Assembly (NCBI RefSeq): GCF_963678245.1
Contig: NZ_OY782776.1
Span: 372,001 to 436,000 of the forward strand
Origin: an uncultured Sunxiuqinia sp.
GTDB lineage: Bacteria > Bacteroidota > Bacteroidia > Bacteroidales > Prolixibacteraceae
Direction: 5' to 3'
DNA: 64,000 nucleotides
Under the pieces are notes generated by a model that saw only the letters and a list, made by a program, of their open reading frames with translations, was not told the origin of the DNA and searched no databases. The translations under genes were made by a program, and so were the position numbers. How positions within the stretch are numbered: the first letter of the stretch is position 1; each line of letters begins with the position of its first letter. This document shows, piece by piece, positions 8,799-18,954 of the stretch.

Positions 8799-11606
8799 TT
8801 ACTTGAACTGGACTCTTATTCCCGCACTAAACGATTTCATAGCAGGATAATAAGATCCAACTTCAGGATCGCGATAACCATCCATATGATCCGAAGAGAA
8901 CAAGTTATTTCCATTGATGAAAATTCTGGTTTTATCTAGTTTGGCAAGGGTTGAAATTTTTGCAGGTAGCGTGTAACCCAGTTCAATACTTCTGAGCTTA
9001 ATAAAGCTTCCGTCACGTATCCAAAGGCTCGAATATCTGAAGTTATTGTCATTATTTTCAGATGACAGCCTGGGGTAGGTTGCAGTCTCAGCTGTTTCCT
9101 GTGTCCAGCGGTTCAATGCAATTGTTCCGGCTTTGCCATTATTTTGGAACGCTTCAAAATTCAGCCCGCTAAAAGTGACGGAACGGCTGGAAACGCCCTG
9201 AAAGAATACATCAAAATCAAAACCCTTGTATTCCGCACCAATTCGTAATCCTGCTGAAAAGTTTGGTAACCCGGTTTTTCCCACTGCGTGAATATCCAAC
9301 TCATTAATTTTACCATCGTCGTTCAGGTCTTTGTACTTGACATCTCCCGGTTGTACTTCAACCCAGTTTTGTTTTGGACTTGCATCAATGTCATTTTGAT
9401 CTTTAAAGAATCCGATGGCTTCATAGCCAAAAGGTTGATTGATTGGTTGTCCTGTTCTATACAGATAGTCGTATAGTTGAAGTGCTTCCGAGTTAAAAAC
9501 CACTTTATTTTTGAAATACCAGGCATTAGTTTCAATAAAAAACCTGAATTCATTCTTCTTGTCATTGCTGTACCTGAGCATTGTTTCAAAACCTTTGTTG
9601 TTTGTTTTACCTTCATTCAGATAGGGTTTTGTGTAGCCCATAAAGTCAGGATCAACAGTGTTCGGTTGAACCAAAATATCATATCGGTCACGGTTAAAGA
9701 CATCTAGGGAGATATCCACTTTATCGAATAATTTAGCCTCTAAGCCAATGTTGAAATTTTTCTCTTTTTCCCAGGTAACATTTGGATTTGCCAGACGGCC
9801 TTGAATTCTCGTTCCGGCACTGGTGTTGCTGGTTCCAAAATAGTATGGATTAGTACCAGGGTATGTTTGGTCAAACATAAATGCAGGTCCACCAATCAGA
9901 TCGTTTCCAACCATTCCATAAGAGGTTCTGAATTTCAAATAATTCACCGACTTGTTGTCTTTCATGAAATCTTCATTCGAGGCAATCCATCCGGCTGATA
10001 CAGCTGGAAAGAACCCAAATCTGCTTCCTTTTGGAAAGTTACCTGATCCCATGTATGAAAAGCTGATTTCTCCAATGTATTTCTTATTATTTGCAAAAGT
10101 GACACGACCGCTAACATTTTCATGTTTGATGGGTTGTGAGTTTCCACTAATAGTAAAGTTATCGGAGTTATACATCAAAACTGCACTAATATCATTCGCC
10201 CCGAAATTTCGGTCGTAGTTCAGGAAGCTCTGGATAACATAGCTCCGATTTTGATCTGAAGCACCTTCGCTGGCTTCCAATGATTCATCAATCCCGAATT
10301 TAGTATACACGATCTCTCCCTGATCATCTTTTGAAATTTCAAAACTTTGATAAGATCTCGTTTTGTTAGATTGACTTAAGAAGTAACTGTTAAATGAAAT
10401 TTTTGGAGTGAAACTCAAACCCTTTGTAATGAAATCCAGTTCCTCGGTAAATCCGATTGTTGAATTTAATGTTCGTCCGTTAGACGTATAAAATCCTTGG
10501 TTTAAAATATCTCCCATCGGATTTGAGTACAGGGCGTTGCGTCCCAAAGTACCGTTAGGATTGCGAACAGCAAATTCATTTGGAGGTATCACTGCCATTG
10601 AATTAAAAACATCTCTCGAATCGTGTCCACCGGGGTTGGCCTGATCCACAACTGTTCCACCTACAGAAATTTCAGTTGAAAATCGTTTTGTTAGCTGAAT
10701 ATCAACATTCATTCGGAAATTGATGCGCTGATATTTGCCGTTTTCGCTGAATTCTGATTCGTCCCCTGTTCTTAAGTATAGATTGTTGCTTTTGACTTGG
10801 TTCAGCAAAACAAAATACTGAACAGCTTTACTTCCACCAGTGAAATTCAGATTATAGTTTGAAATTGGGGACGAACTGGTTAATACCTCATCATACCAAT
10901 TTACATTTGGATGAAAGTATGGATCCGTTCCTTTTTGGTACAATTGAAGATCCTCGTTGGTGTATAATTCAGGTTTCCCATCGTTTACCAAAGCTTCATT
11001 ATATAATCTTGCGTGATCATACGAATCAAGATACTGAGGGAGTCTACTTGCCATTTGTACACCTTGTTGGGTGCTGAATTCAACTTTGAGTTTACCCACT
11101 TTACCTCTTTTGGTGGTTACCAGTAGAACGCCATTTGCAGCCCTGCTGCCATACATTGCGGTTGCTGCAGCGTCTTTTAACAAGGTAACTGATTCTACTT
11201 CTTCTGATGTTAATTCGGAGAAATTGGATTCAAATCCATCTACTAAGATCAGCATGTCGTTTTTGCCAACCCCAAAAGTGTTTACACCTCTGGAATACAA
11301 AGCAGAACTTTCAAATCCGGGTTCAGTTGCTAATTGTTGCGCGGTTAACCCTGGAATTCTTCCAGCTAGCTTAAAGGGGAAGCTTGTACTAAATGTATTT
11401 TGTAGTTCTTCACCTTTAACAGATGAAACAGCACCGGTAACCATCCATTCCGGTTGGCTGTCATAAGCGATATTTATTACGGGCTTCTCGGAAACAGCAA
11501 TGCTATCTTGCGGATCTATCTGGGCTTTTAATGTGGCATTTAAGCATAAAGTTATTACAATGAATAAAAATATGCGTCGGTTATATTTATATATCATGAA
11601 TGTCAT
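8799..11606 (-). CDS. SusC/RagA-type TonB-dependent transporter, short form
   Basis: A 935-residue outer-membrane SusC-like porin. The signal peptide ends near LKAQ (residue 29). The plug follows almost at once: VTGAVSSVKGEELQ, LAGRIPGL, LVDGFESNFSELTSEEVESVTLLKDAAATAMYGSRAANG. The C-terminal barrel ends SFSAGIRVQFK. Compared with the three other SusC proteins here it lacks both the STN signalling domain and the carboxypeptidase-D-like domain. The usual (D/E)EVVVVGYG TonB-box-like stretch is also not recognisable. It should import glycan fragments but cannot signal to FecR. An alternative start at Met4 is equally good. Confidence 0.93.
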   Translation of the reverse strand: MTFMIYKYNRRIFLFIVITLCLNATLKAQIDPQDSIAVSEKPVINIAYDSQPEWMVTGAVSSVKGEELQNTFSTSFPFKLAGRIPGLTAQQLATEPGFESSALYSRGVNTFGVGKNDMLILVDGFESNFSELTSEEVESVTLLKDAAATAMYGSRAANGVLLVTTKRGKVGKLKVEFSTQQGVQMASRLPQYLDSYDHARLYNEALVNDGKPELYTNEDLQLYQKGTDPYFHPNVNWYDEVLTSSSPISNYNLNFTGGSKAVQYFVLLNQVKSNNLYLRTGDESEFSENGKYQRINFRMNVDIQLTKRFSTEISVGGTVVDQANPGGHDSRDVFNSMAVIPPNEFAVRNPNGTLGRNALYSNPMGDILNQGFYTSNGRTLNSTIGFTEELDFITKGLSFTPKISFNSYFLSQSNKTRSYQSFEISKDDQGEIVYTKFGIDESLEASEGASDQNRSYVIQSFLNYDRNFGANDISAVLMYNSDNFTISGNSQPIKHENVSGRVTFANNKKYIGEISFSYMGSGNFPKGSRFGFFPAVSAGWIASNEDFMKDNKSVNYLKFRTSYGMVGNDLIGGPAFMFDQTYPGTNPYYFGTSNTSAGTRIQGRLANPNVTWEKEKNFNIGLEAKLFDKVDISLDVFNRDRYDILVQPNTVDPDFMGYTKPYLNEGKTNNKGFETMLRYSNDKKNEFRFFIETNAWYFKNKVVFNSEALQLYDYLYRTGQPINQPFGYEAIGFFKDQNDIDASPKQNWVEVQPGDVKYKDLNDDGKINELDIHAVGKTGLPNFSAGLRIGAEYKGFDFDVFFQGVSSRSVTFSGLNFEAFQNNGKAGTIALNRWTQETAETATYPRLSSENNDNNFRYSSLWIRDGSFIKLRSIELGYTLPAKISTLAKLDKTRIFINGNNLFSSDHMDGYRDPEVGSYYPAMKSFSAGIRVQFK

Positions 11607-11632
11607 TTTTATTAATTTAACTAATTGAGTTT

Positions 11633-13372
11633 TTAGTACCCAGGGTTTTGTACGAGGTATCCCTTAAGTACTTCAGAACGAAGATATGGATGTAGGTACA
11701 TTCTTCTTTTAAATGTTCTGGTCTCAATTTTATAAACTTCGTACCTGAAGTCCGGAGCTGCAGGATCCTGGAAAATTTTGAATCCATAGAAATCTCCTTG
11801 CATGACACCGTCTTCTTCAGCGATCATCCACCTTCTAATATCAAAGAATCGATGTTCTTCGGCAAACAACTCAATTGCTCTTTCATTATGAACGCGTTCC
11901 CTAAACTCTTCCTGTGTTAATCCGGCAGGAAGATCAGGCTGTCCTGAGCGTGTTCGGATGATATTTATAGCTTCATAGGCTTGTGTAGTTGGCCCTTGCA
12001 CTTCATTTAAAGCTTCAGCGTAGTTCAGGTATGCCTCAGCCAATCTGAATAGAATATCATTTGGCATTTGATTCCAAGATGAAAAAGTCATTGTTCGGGG
12101 GACAAACTTTAAAATGATATGCCCACCTTTATTTTGCTTATTCATTTGGCCACCAGCATAATTTGTGATGACGGGGAAATCTTTATTGAAGTAAGATCCT
12201 GGAATACCAACAGTCTGTGCAAACCGGTGATCAATTTCCTCATATTTTTGTTTCAGGTTGTTTCCTCCAGTATCCGACCATTCCATCGGTGTTCCATCTT
12301 GCTTTTCATATTTATACAAAAAGTTAGCGGTCATGGAATAGCCAATGTGCCATCCCGAACCCATCCCGATTGGGAGGATACTTCCCCATGGAAAGGTCCA
12401 CATATCTCTTGCTCCAATATTTTTATTTTCCAAGATAATTTCGGGATTGTCATTTTTTTCGTAAACGTATCGGTAGTTTTCATCAACCCCCTGATCGGTA
12501 ACTAAGTGAATCCCACCATTCGGAGCCCAGTCAATAACAGCTTTTGCTGCATCAGCAGCTTTTTGCCATCTGTTCTGATCATAGTTCCCGTAGCAAATTA
12601 AATCGTTGTGTGAAGCATCTTCCATGCTAAGGTATGGAGTAGCAGTGTTAAACAGCGGACTGGCTGCGTACAACAAGGTTTTTGATTTTAACATTAATGC
12701 AGCACCTTTAGTGATACGCCCTCTTTGATCAGAACTACGAGTATTCGGAAGAGCCGCAATAGCTGCGTCACAATCGGCAACAATAAAATCGACTAAATCC
12801 TTAACCGAACTTCTTTCAACAAAGAAATCATCTGTCAATTCAAATTTTTTGTCAATAATAGGAGCACCACCATATCGTTTGAACATTTCAAAGTGGTTCA
12901 ATGCTCTTAAGAACAGGGCTTCACCTTTTATTTCTTGTTTGTAGATCTGATCCAGACTTTCAACTTCATCAATCCGTTGAAGCATGATGTTTGCATATCG
13001 AAGTCCTTTAAAACGTAGGGGCCATCTGAAGTCTTCACGGGATTGGATGTTATCAGCTGTGATATCTCCGGTATTCCATCCTTGCTGGGTGGTCCATCCC
13101 TGTGATGATTCAGTCTCATCACAAGCAATGGATGTCATCGCGTATTGGCTTCCAGTGAGGGACGTTTCTTCTCGGGCGAAAATGGTGTGTAAACCTGTGC
13201 GATACATCGTAGCTACAAACGTTTCAACCTGAGCTTTAGATGAAAAAATGGTATCTTCTGTGACGTCAACACCGGGTGCTTTGTCAAGAAAATCACCCAT
13301 CACGTTTTCGCATGAAACAAAAACAGTCAGTGTCAACAGGAAAATTATAATGATTCGTATCTTATTTTTCAT
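11633..13372 (-). CDS. SusD/RagB outer-membrane lipoprotein (first pair of PUL A)
   Basis: A 579-residue SusD-like lipoprotein (lipobox VFVSC, Cys21). SusD hallmarks are GEALFLRALNHFEMFKRYGGAPII, TKGAALMLKSKTLLYAASPLFN, LFRLAEAYLNYAEALNEV, and VHNERAIELFAEEHRFFDIRRW near the end. It lies 11 bp after the STN-type SusC gene, its certain partner, and 26 bp before the second SusC gene. It acts on the outer face of the outer membrane as the lid of the SusC barrel. Confidence 0.95.
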   Translation of the reverse strand: MKNKIRIIIIFLLTLTVFVSCENVMGDFLDKAPGVDVTEDTIFSSKAQVETFVATMYRTGLHTIFAREETSLTGSQYAMTSIACDETESSQGWTTQQGWNTGDITADNIQSREDFRWPLRFKGLRYANIMLQRIDEVESLDQIYKQEIKGEALFLRALNHFEMFKRYGGAPIIDKKFELTDDFFVERSSVKDLVDFIVADCDAAIAALPNTRSSDQRGRITKGAALMLKSKTLLYAASPLFNTATPYLSMEDASHNDLICYGNYDQNRWQKAADAAKAVIDWAPNGGIHLVTDQGVDENYRYVYEKNDNPEIILENKNIGARDMWTFPWGSILPIGMGSGWHIGYSMTANFLYKYEKQDGTPMEWSDTGGNNLKQKYEEIDHRFAQTVGIPGSYFNKDFPVITNYAGGQMNKQNKGGHIILKFVPRTMTFSSWNQMPNDILFRLAEAYLNYAEALNEVQGPTTQAYEAINIIRTRSGQPDLPAGLTQEEFRERVHNERAIELFAEEHRFFDIRRWMIAEEDGVMQGDFYGFKIFQDPAAPDFRYEVYKIETRTFKRRMYLHPYLRSEVLKGYLVQNPGY

Positions 13373-13383
13373 TGGTCTGATTT

Positions 13384-16300
13384 TTAGAATTTAACGTTGA
13401 ACCCAAAGTTTATCGTTCTGGTAACCGGATACCCCTCAGCTTCAAATGATTTCGTCGATTCCGGATCTGCTCCTGGTAGTAATTTATCCCAGGTAAGCAG
13501 ATTGTTACCGTTGACATAAAGTCGCACTTGTTTGATCTTTATTTTCTGCAAGATCTTTTTTTGAATTGTGTATCCAATCTCTGCATTTTTCAAGCGAACA
13601 TAGCTTGCATCCTCGATATTTAGAGTAGAACGCTGTCCATTGGAAGCACTGGTGGTATTTCCGGTATTAAAGTGAGGGAAACTGATTTTTAGTCCTTGAT
13701 CATATCGTTCCTGACTCCAGCTTTCCACCATATAGTCTGGGGCATTTCGGCCTTGCTTAAACGGCATCCAGTAGTTTGAAGGGTAGGCTAATGAAACATG
13801 AGTAGCTCCTTGGAAAAGAACTGAGAAATCAAATCCTTTAAAGTTACCTCCCAGAGAGAATCCGAAAACGACTTCCGGGAAATCTGGATAACCGAGAGGA
13901 ATAATATCATCATTGTTAATTTTACCATCTCCATTGATATCCACGTATTTAACATCCCCGGGTTGAATTTTGTTATTTTGGTATTCATATATTGGGCGGT
14001 TGGCATCATTGACTTCCTCCCATGTATTAAAAAATCCATCTGCTTTTAGTCCAAACATTTGCCCATACCTTTGATTTGTTCTGTTTTGATAGGTGAAAGG
14101 TCTGGTAATTTCGTCCTGATATTCAACTACGTTATGCGCATAAGTGTAATTTGCTTTTAGCCAGTAGTCCAGTTTTCCAACTCTATCGTTGTATGAAAGC
14201 TCAGCTTCAAAACCGCTGTTTTTCATTTTACCAAGGTTATAAGCAGGCAGCTGAGCTGCAACAACTACTGGAATCACATTTCTTGTAGCAAGAATATTAT
14301 CACGCTTTTCTTTGAATAGGTCAAATGTCCCTCTCAGTTTGTCATTTGCAAAAGCGAAGTCAGCTCCGATATTCATTTTCTTAGCACGTTCCCATGTTAG
14401 GTTTTCGTTACCAAGTGCACCTTCTATCGCTCCTTCATAGGCTTGTTGGTTTGAACCATATTCACCAAATTGAAATATATTGCTTGAATAACCGTATGCT
14501 GCCGGCATATATAGGAATCGTTTTCCGCCCTTAGAAATTCGAATGCTTCCAAGCTTGTCGTTACCAACAACACCGTACGATCCTCTTATCTTTAAATATG
14601 TTAAAACTTTGTTTTCTGGGAAGAATGATTCTTCAGATGCTACCCATCCAAGAGAATATGCCGGAAAGAATCCAAAACGTTTTCCCGGAGCAAAATTTTC
14701 AGTACCATTGTAGCCAATATTAACTTCGGCCAGGTATTTGTCTTTGTAACCATAAGTTGTCCTTCCTACTATTCCCTGATAGCCATTTGGAACAAGGTAA
14801 AGGAAGTCGGGGTCATAGCGTTTACTTTGGTTATATAGCAATAGGGCATTAACATCATGTTCTTTAAACGCTCTTGCATAGTCTATTCCTGCTTCAAAAT
14901 AAACCTTCCTGTTTTTACCAAAAGTTTCCTGGAAACCAAAGGGTGCTTCGTAAGTTTTTGGAATCAGAACAATCGATTCGTCTTCCAAACGGACTGGTCT
15001 GTACCGTACAAGATCCTTGCGGTAAAAGATATGTTGTTTGTTGTAATTATTGTATGAAATAGTTGCGTGCGAAGTCAACCCTTTTGTTACGAAATCGAGG
15101 TCATAATTGAATCGGAGCGAACTGTTAAGGTAATTCCTGTAATCCTTGATATATCCGGTTCCTGACAAAAACATCTTTTGAAAAGGACTAACTCCTAATG
15201 AAACTTTGTTGTCAAGTTCAATAAACTTTCCATCAGTTATCAGAGGCTGGTCAACTGGGTTAGTTGCCCAAACAGCTTCAAATATTTCATTAACTTTTGA
15301 AGAAGTACCAGATCTGTTTTCGATAGTTGAAGAGAGGTTTAGATTTGCTGAAAATCGTTTTGTAATTTCAAAATCGAAGTTTGTACGGATATTATATCGT
15401 TTAAATACGATTGTTGCATCATAGTCTTCAACCAGATCGGTATGATTGATCAAGCCGTCCTGATCAAAATAACCCAGCGAAACAAAGTATTTAACTTTTT
15501 CTGTACCACCATTGATATTTAAATTGTGCTGTGTTTGGCCAGAGCTTTTATCAAACATGTAAGGAAACCAGTCTACGTCTGGATGAAAAATAGGATCATC
15601 ATGTGCTTTGAAGTGAGCGATGTCTTCATCTGTGAAAATTGGTTCATAACCACCGGTAATGTAGCTGTCGTATTGGGCAGCGATATTCATGCCATTGGCA
15701 AAATCAGCGGCATTCATTGTATTTCTAAAATCGGTAAAGCGTTGAGTAGCGTGTTGCAACGAATAACTAACTTCCGTTTTACCTTCAGTTCCCCTTTTTG
15801 TAGTGATAATCATTACACCGTTTGCTCCCCGCACTCCATACACTGCAGTAGCCGATGCATCCTTTAATATAGAGATATTCTCGATTTCATTAGGATCAAT
15901 GCTGTTGTAATTATCTGTTTCAATACCATCAACCAGAACCAATGGATCTGCCGAACCGGTGAAAGTTCCGATACCTCGAATCCGGATTGTCGTTTGGTCT
16001 TCGCCGGGCTGACCACTTCGCTGTACTGCAATCACTCCGGATAATCGCCCCACTAGAGAGTTGCTGATGTTTGCCTGAGGTGACTGAACCAATTGTTTGT
16101 CATCAATTGAAACAATTGCACCGGTTACGGTTTCTTTCTTTTGAACACCGTAACCAACGACAACAACTTCATCTACCCCAACGGTTTCCTCTTCGAGTAT
16201 AATGTTGAAGCTCGATTTTGATCCAATTGCAACATCCTGGGTTTTCATTCCAACGAATGAAAGTACCAGTGTAGTTACTTCTTCGGGTACCGAGAGCTTG

Positions 16301-16830
16301 AATTTTCCATCAATACTAGTTACGACCCCTCTTTTCGTTCCTTTGGCTACAACTGTGACTCCTGGCAATGGAAGCCCATCTTCATCTGTAACAATACCGC
16401 TAAGTTCTTTTTCTTTTTGCATAGCGACTTTTGTTCCTGACTTTAACTGGTCAAGTTGTTTGATGTCATCCTTTTTATAAAGGAAAACCTGTCGGTCATC
16501 CACCATGTAAGCCACGTTTGTTTCACCAAAAAGTTCATCAAGTACCGTTTTGATGTTCGCACCTTTCAGTGAGATGCTTTTTTCGATTTTGGTGTTGACC
16601 AACTCCGTGTCGTAAACAAAAATAAAATCGCTGCTACTTTCAATTGACTTCAAAATACTCCCGATCGTTGAGTTTTGGAGCTGAAGGTCAATTTTAGTCG
16701 CTTGAGAATAAACACTGGCTGAAACAGCCACATTTCCTGCTAAAAACAGGATAGTTAGTAGTTTCATGGTTAGTAAAACTCTTCTTAGCCTCCTTTTTCC
16801 AGAGGAGTCTTCAATTTCACATTTTTTCAT
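13384..16830 (-). CDS. SusC/RagA TonB-dependent transporter with STN signalling domain (PUL A)
   Basis: A 1148-residue transporter. Domain order: signal segment at about 19-40, STN (secretin/TonB short N-terminal) domain at about 46-119, carboxypeptidase-D-like beta-sandwich at about 141-213 (GIVTDEDGLPLPGVTV), TonB-box-like VDEVVVVGYG at 219-228, plug with LVDGIE and ILKDASATAVYG, then the barrel ending NFGFNVKF. The STN domain marks a transporter that signals through FecR to an ECF sigma factor, and both genes lie just upstream on the same strand. The gene is preceded by the CCGG hairpin at 16880-16910. The start context CAAATTT-ATG-AAAAAA is shared with the SusC genes of PULs B and C. Confidence 0.96.
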   Translation of the reverse strand: MKKCEIEDSSGKRRLRRVLLTMKLLTILFLAGNVAVSASVYSQATKIDLQLQNSTIGSILKSIESSSDFIFVYDTELVNTKIEKSISLKGANIKTVLDELFGETNVAYMVDDRQVFLYKKDDIKQLDQLKSGTKVAMQKEKELSGIVTDEDGLPLPGVTVVAKGTKRGVVTSIDGKFKLSVPEEVTTLVLSFVGMKTQDVAIGSKSSFNIILEEETVGVDEVVVVGYGVQKKETVTGAIVSIDDKQLVQSPQANISNSLVGRLSGVIAVQRSGQPGEDQTTIRIRGIGTFTGSADPLVLVDGIETDNYNSIDPNEIENISILKDASATAVYGVRGANGVMIITTKRGTEGKTEVSYSLQHATQRFTDFRNTMNAADFANGMNIAAQYDSYITGGYEPIFTDEDIAHFKAHDDPIFHPDVDWFPYMFDKSSGQTQHNLNINGGTEKVKYFVSLGYFDQDGLINHTDLVEDYDATIVFKRYNIRTNFDFEITKRFSANLNLSSTIENRSGTSSKVNEIFEAVWATNPVDQPLITDGKFIELDNKVSLGVSPFQKMFLSGTGYIKDYRNYLNSSLRFNYDLDFVTKGLTSHATISYNNYNKQHIFYRKDLVRYRPVRLEDESIVLIPKTYEAPFGFQETFGKNRKVYFEAGIDYARAFKEHDVNALLLYNQSKRYDPDFLYLVPNGYQGIVGRTTYGYKDKYLAEVNIGYNGTENFAPGKRFGFFPAYSLGWVASEESFFPENKVLTYLKIRGSYGVVGNDKLGSIRISKGGKRFLYMPAAYGYSSNIFQFGEYGSNQQAYEGAIEGALGNENLTWERAKKMNIGADFAFANDKLRGTFDLFKEKRDNILATRNVIPVVVAAQLPAYNLGKMKNSGFEAELSYNDRVGKLDYWLKANYTYAHNVVEYQDEITRPFTYQNRTNQRYGQMFGLKADGFFNTWEEVNDANRPIYEYQNNKIQPGDVKYVDINGDGKINNDDIIPLGYPDFPEVVFGFSLGGNFKGFDFSVLFQGATHVSLAYPSNYWMPFKQGRNAPDYMVESWSQERYDQGLKISFPHFNTGNTTSASNGQRSTLNIEDASYVRLKNAEIGYTIQKKILQKIKIKQVRLYVNGNNLLTWDKLLPGADPESTKSFEAEGYPVTRTINFGFNVKF

Positions 16831-16879
16831 AAATTTGTATAGGTATTAGACATTAGCCTTACGGCGTGTTTATTTATTG

Positions 16880-16910
16880 ATCCGGGGGATGTTGCAACCA
16901 TCTTCCGGAT
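16880..16910 (-). promoter_or_regulatory. CCGG-framed two-step hairpin at FecR-SusC junction (PUL A)
   Basis: On the minus strand an outer stem ATCCGG/CCGGAT (6 bp) encloses an inner stem GATG/CATC (4 bp) with loop GTTGCAA. It starts 6 bp after the FecR stop codon and ends 49 bp before the SusC start. The same architecture recurs at the other two FecR-SusC junctions. There is no T run after it, so it is not a classic terminator; an RNA leader, processing or attenuation element is inferred. Confidence 0.55.
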
Positions 16911-16916
16911 TTTGTT

Positions 16917-18092
16917 TTAGTTCTTAAATACTATGGTTCCATTTTGATTTTCATATTTAACTTTAAAAATTGTTGCTAATCCTTCAATTACCCGTTCCGG
17001 CTCATCTTTTAAGTCGAGTTTCCCGGAGAATGACCCGGTTTTATTGGTTGTGAAAACAGCAATGTCAATGTTGTAATATCTTGATACCTTTTCAGCTAAA
17101 CTAGTAAGGTTCTCATTTTTAAAGATTAGGTAGCCATGTATCCAGGCAATCCTATTTTCGATGTCGTTGACTTCCTTGATATTGAAACTATTTTTGGTTT
17201 TTGACAGAACTGCAAACTCTTTCGGTTTAAGAATTTGTTCATTCGAAAATAACATGCTGTTCTTCGAGAGACTAACACTTCCTTCAACCAGCAAGGCGTT
17301 ATATTCATAGTTCTTTTTAAATGCCTGAACAGCAAATTTTGTCCCCAGTACTTTTACTTTAAACTCGTCAGTACGCACAACAAACGGTTTTGTTTTATCC
17401 TTAGACACTTCAAAGTATGCTTCCCCTACCAGGAACACTTCACGATTTTTTTTGTCGAATGCCGGAGGGTAAATCAATCTGGAGCCTGAATTTAAGTGAA
17501 CGATAGAGCCATCTGACAGATGAATTGACATTCTTTTTCCAAATGGAACATTTACCTGGTTGAAACTTTCACTTAATGTTGGTGTTTCTTGCTCCAGTTT
17601 AGCAGTGTCGTTAACTGATAGCTCCGTTCCATCTTCGGTGTATTCAATTTTTGCTTCTTTACTTTTTATTTCAACACGTTCTCCATCGGCGAGTATGAGC
17701 TCAGTATTTGACGACTGGACCTGACTGGTTGATGCAAAATTAACAATAGACGCCTTTTTGTTCATATATACCAGTGACACGGCAATTAAACCAATAGCCA
17801 ACATTGCAGCAACTGCATTTCTGAACCAAATAATTCTATGTTGTGTTCTATTTTGTTGAAGGATTCGGTTAAGCACCTTGTCTTTTCTCGTACTCGAAAT
17901 ATTAAATTTTGGAGACTGAATTTCTCTTACAACCGTGATAGCCAGCTGGATTTCTTGTTTCTTTTCAGGAAAATATTTCTGAAACTGCTCTAGGGTTATT
18001 CCATCTACAATTTCGCCTTTTGCCAACCTTATAAAGGATAGATCTAGAATTAATTCTTCTGTTTTGTATGATTTATATCGCTTTAAGTCCAT
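16917..18092 (-). CDS. FecR-family anti-sigma factor (PUL A)
   Basis: A 391-residue inner-membrane anti-sigma factor. The cytoplasmic N-terminal region binds the ECF sigma factor. One membrane segment lies at about 89-110 (VAAMLAIGLIAVSLVY). The periplasmic FecR domain holds FGKRMSIHLSDGSIVHLNSGSRLIYP and LVGEAYFEVSKDKTKPFVV. The C-terminal DUF4974-type domain (SLAEKVSRYYNIDI ... GKLDL) should contact the STN domain of the SusC encoded next. It lies between the sigma and SusC genes. Its overall pattern, including an acidic ILADGE-type linker, is closer to the FecR of PUL C than to that of PUL B. Confidence 0.95.
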   Translation of the reverse strand: MDLKRYKSYKTEELILDLSFIRLAKGEIVDGITLEQFQKYFPEKKQEIQLAITVVREIQSPKFNISSTRKDKVLNRILQQNRTQHRIIWFRNAVAAMLAIGLIAVSLVYMNKKASIVNFASTSQVQSSNTELILADGERVEIKSKEAKIEYTEDGTELSVNDTAKLEQETPTLSESFNQVNVPFGKRMSIHLSDGSIVHLNSGSRLIYPPAFDKKNREVFLVGEAYFEVSKDKTKPFVVRTDEFKVKVLGTKFAVQAFKKNYEYNALLVEGSVSLSKNSMLFSNEQILKPKEFAVLSKTKNSFNIKEVNDIENRIAWIHGYLIFKNENLTSLAEKVSRYYNIDIAVFTTNKTGSFSGKLDLKDEPERVIEGLATIFKVKYENQNGTIVFKN

Positions 18093-18253
18093 TTTCTTTT
18101 ATTTCAATATCAGCATACTAGGACTAATCAATTCTCTTGATTAATTTATATAACAAGAAGACCTTCATCCTAATTACTAAGAGAACGTGACAGACGAATT
18201 CGGACAAAAAAAATAGTTTTTTTTAAAAGTATAATTGATGAGAGGTAAAACGG

Positions 18254-18883
18254 TTAGCGCATACTGCTTTCGAGTTGAAATATGAACCAAAAAAAGAAAT
18301 CTTTATTTATACCTTTAGCTTTTACGACTTCTGATTTGATTAACTTTATCAACCGATAAATCGATTTGTAACATGCGTCAACATTTATTTCTAAAATGTC
18401 AGCTATTTCTTGGTAGCTCATTTCGCAATCAAAACGAAGGTGGATTAATTCCTGCTGTTTGGGTTTCAATTCACCCATACATTTTCTTAAAATAGCTTTT
18501 CTTTTATTTAACTCTTCGTTTTCAATAATGGTTTGCTCCGTGCTACTGAAATATTCTACTTGTGATTCAATAATTTGCTCTAGAGTAACCAAGCTTTTTT
18601 GTTTTTTTAAATCTTTTATCAATTGATTTCGGAAGGATTTCAGCAAATAGCTTTTCAAATTTTTCACAGGGGTGAGTTTCTTCCTGTTATTCAACAAATA
18701 GATAAATAAATTCTGAATGGAATCTTCTATGATCTGACTATCATTCGTGTATTTCATTCCAAAACGAAACATTATGTCGAAATACCCATAATAAATTTCA
18801 CAAAATGCATTTTTAGATCCATTTGTAATAAATAAATCCCAGCCTTCTGAATGATCTTTAATATTTGTGCTATCTATTGACAA
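18254..18883 (-). CDS. ECF (RpoE-like) RNA polymerase sigma factor (PUL A)
   Basis: A 209-residue ECF sigma factor. Region 2 contains AFCEIYYGYFDIMFRFGMKYT and the acidic helix IIEDSIQNLFIYLL; region 4 contains KQQELIHLRFDCEMSYQEIADILEINVDACYKSIYRLIKLI, a helix-turn-helix for -35 recognition. It should direct transcription of PUL A when released by the FecR encoded 161 bp downstream. The C-terminus has an extra aromatic tail (KDFFFWFIFQLESSMR). It resembles the sigma factor of PUL C more than its divergent neighbour in PUL B. Confidence 0.94.
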   Translation of the reverse strand: MSIDSTNIKDHSEGWDLFITNGSKNAFCEIYYGYFDIMFRFGMKYTNDSQIIEDSIQNLFIYLLNNRKKLTPVKNLKSYLLKSFRNQLIKDLKKQKSLVTLEQIIESQVEYFSSTEQTIIENEELNKRKAILRKCMGELKPKQQELIHLRFDCEMSYQEIADILEINVDACYKSIYRLIKLIKSEVVKAKGINKDFFFWFIFQLESSMR

Positions 18884-18904
18884 ATTCTGAAGTTTTTATA
18901 TTCA

Positions 18905-18954
18905 CAAAAATGCAGTTTTTTTACAACTTCAAAAAATGCAGTTTTTTTTACACA
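18905..18954. repeat. Tandem A-tract/TGCA repeat upstream of ECF sigma gene
   Basis: Two near-identical copies of a CAAAAA(A)TGCAGTTTTTTT(T)ACA motif lie about 26 bp apart, just upstream of the minus-strand ECF sigma gene and in the 289-bp gap between two divergent sigma genes. The spacing is about 2.5 helical turns. They could be a protein-binding site or an UP-like element; nothing proves it. Confidence 0.4.

Noticed and set aside
18125-18143. TAATCAA/TTGATTA inverted repeat between sigma and FecR genes as an operator
   Set aside because: The stem is only 7 bp, AT-rich and unique in the window, so it is likely by chance.
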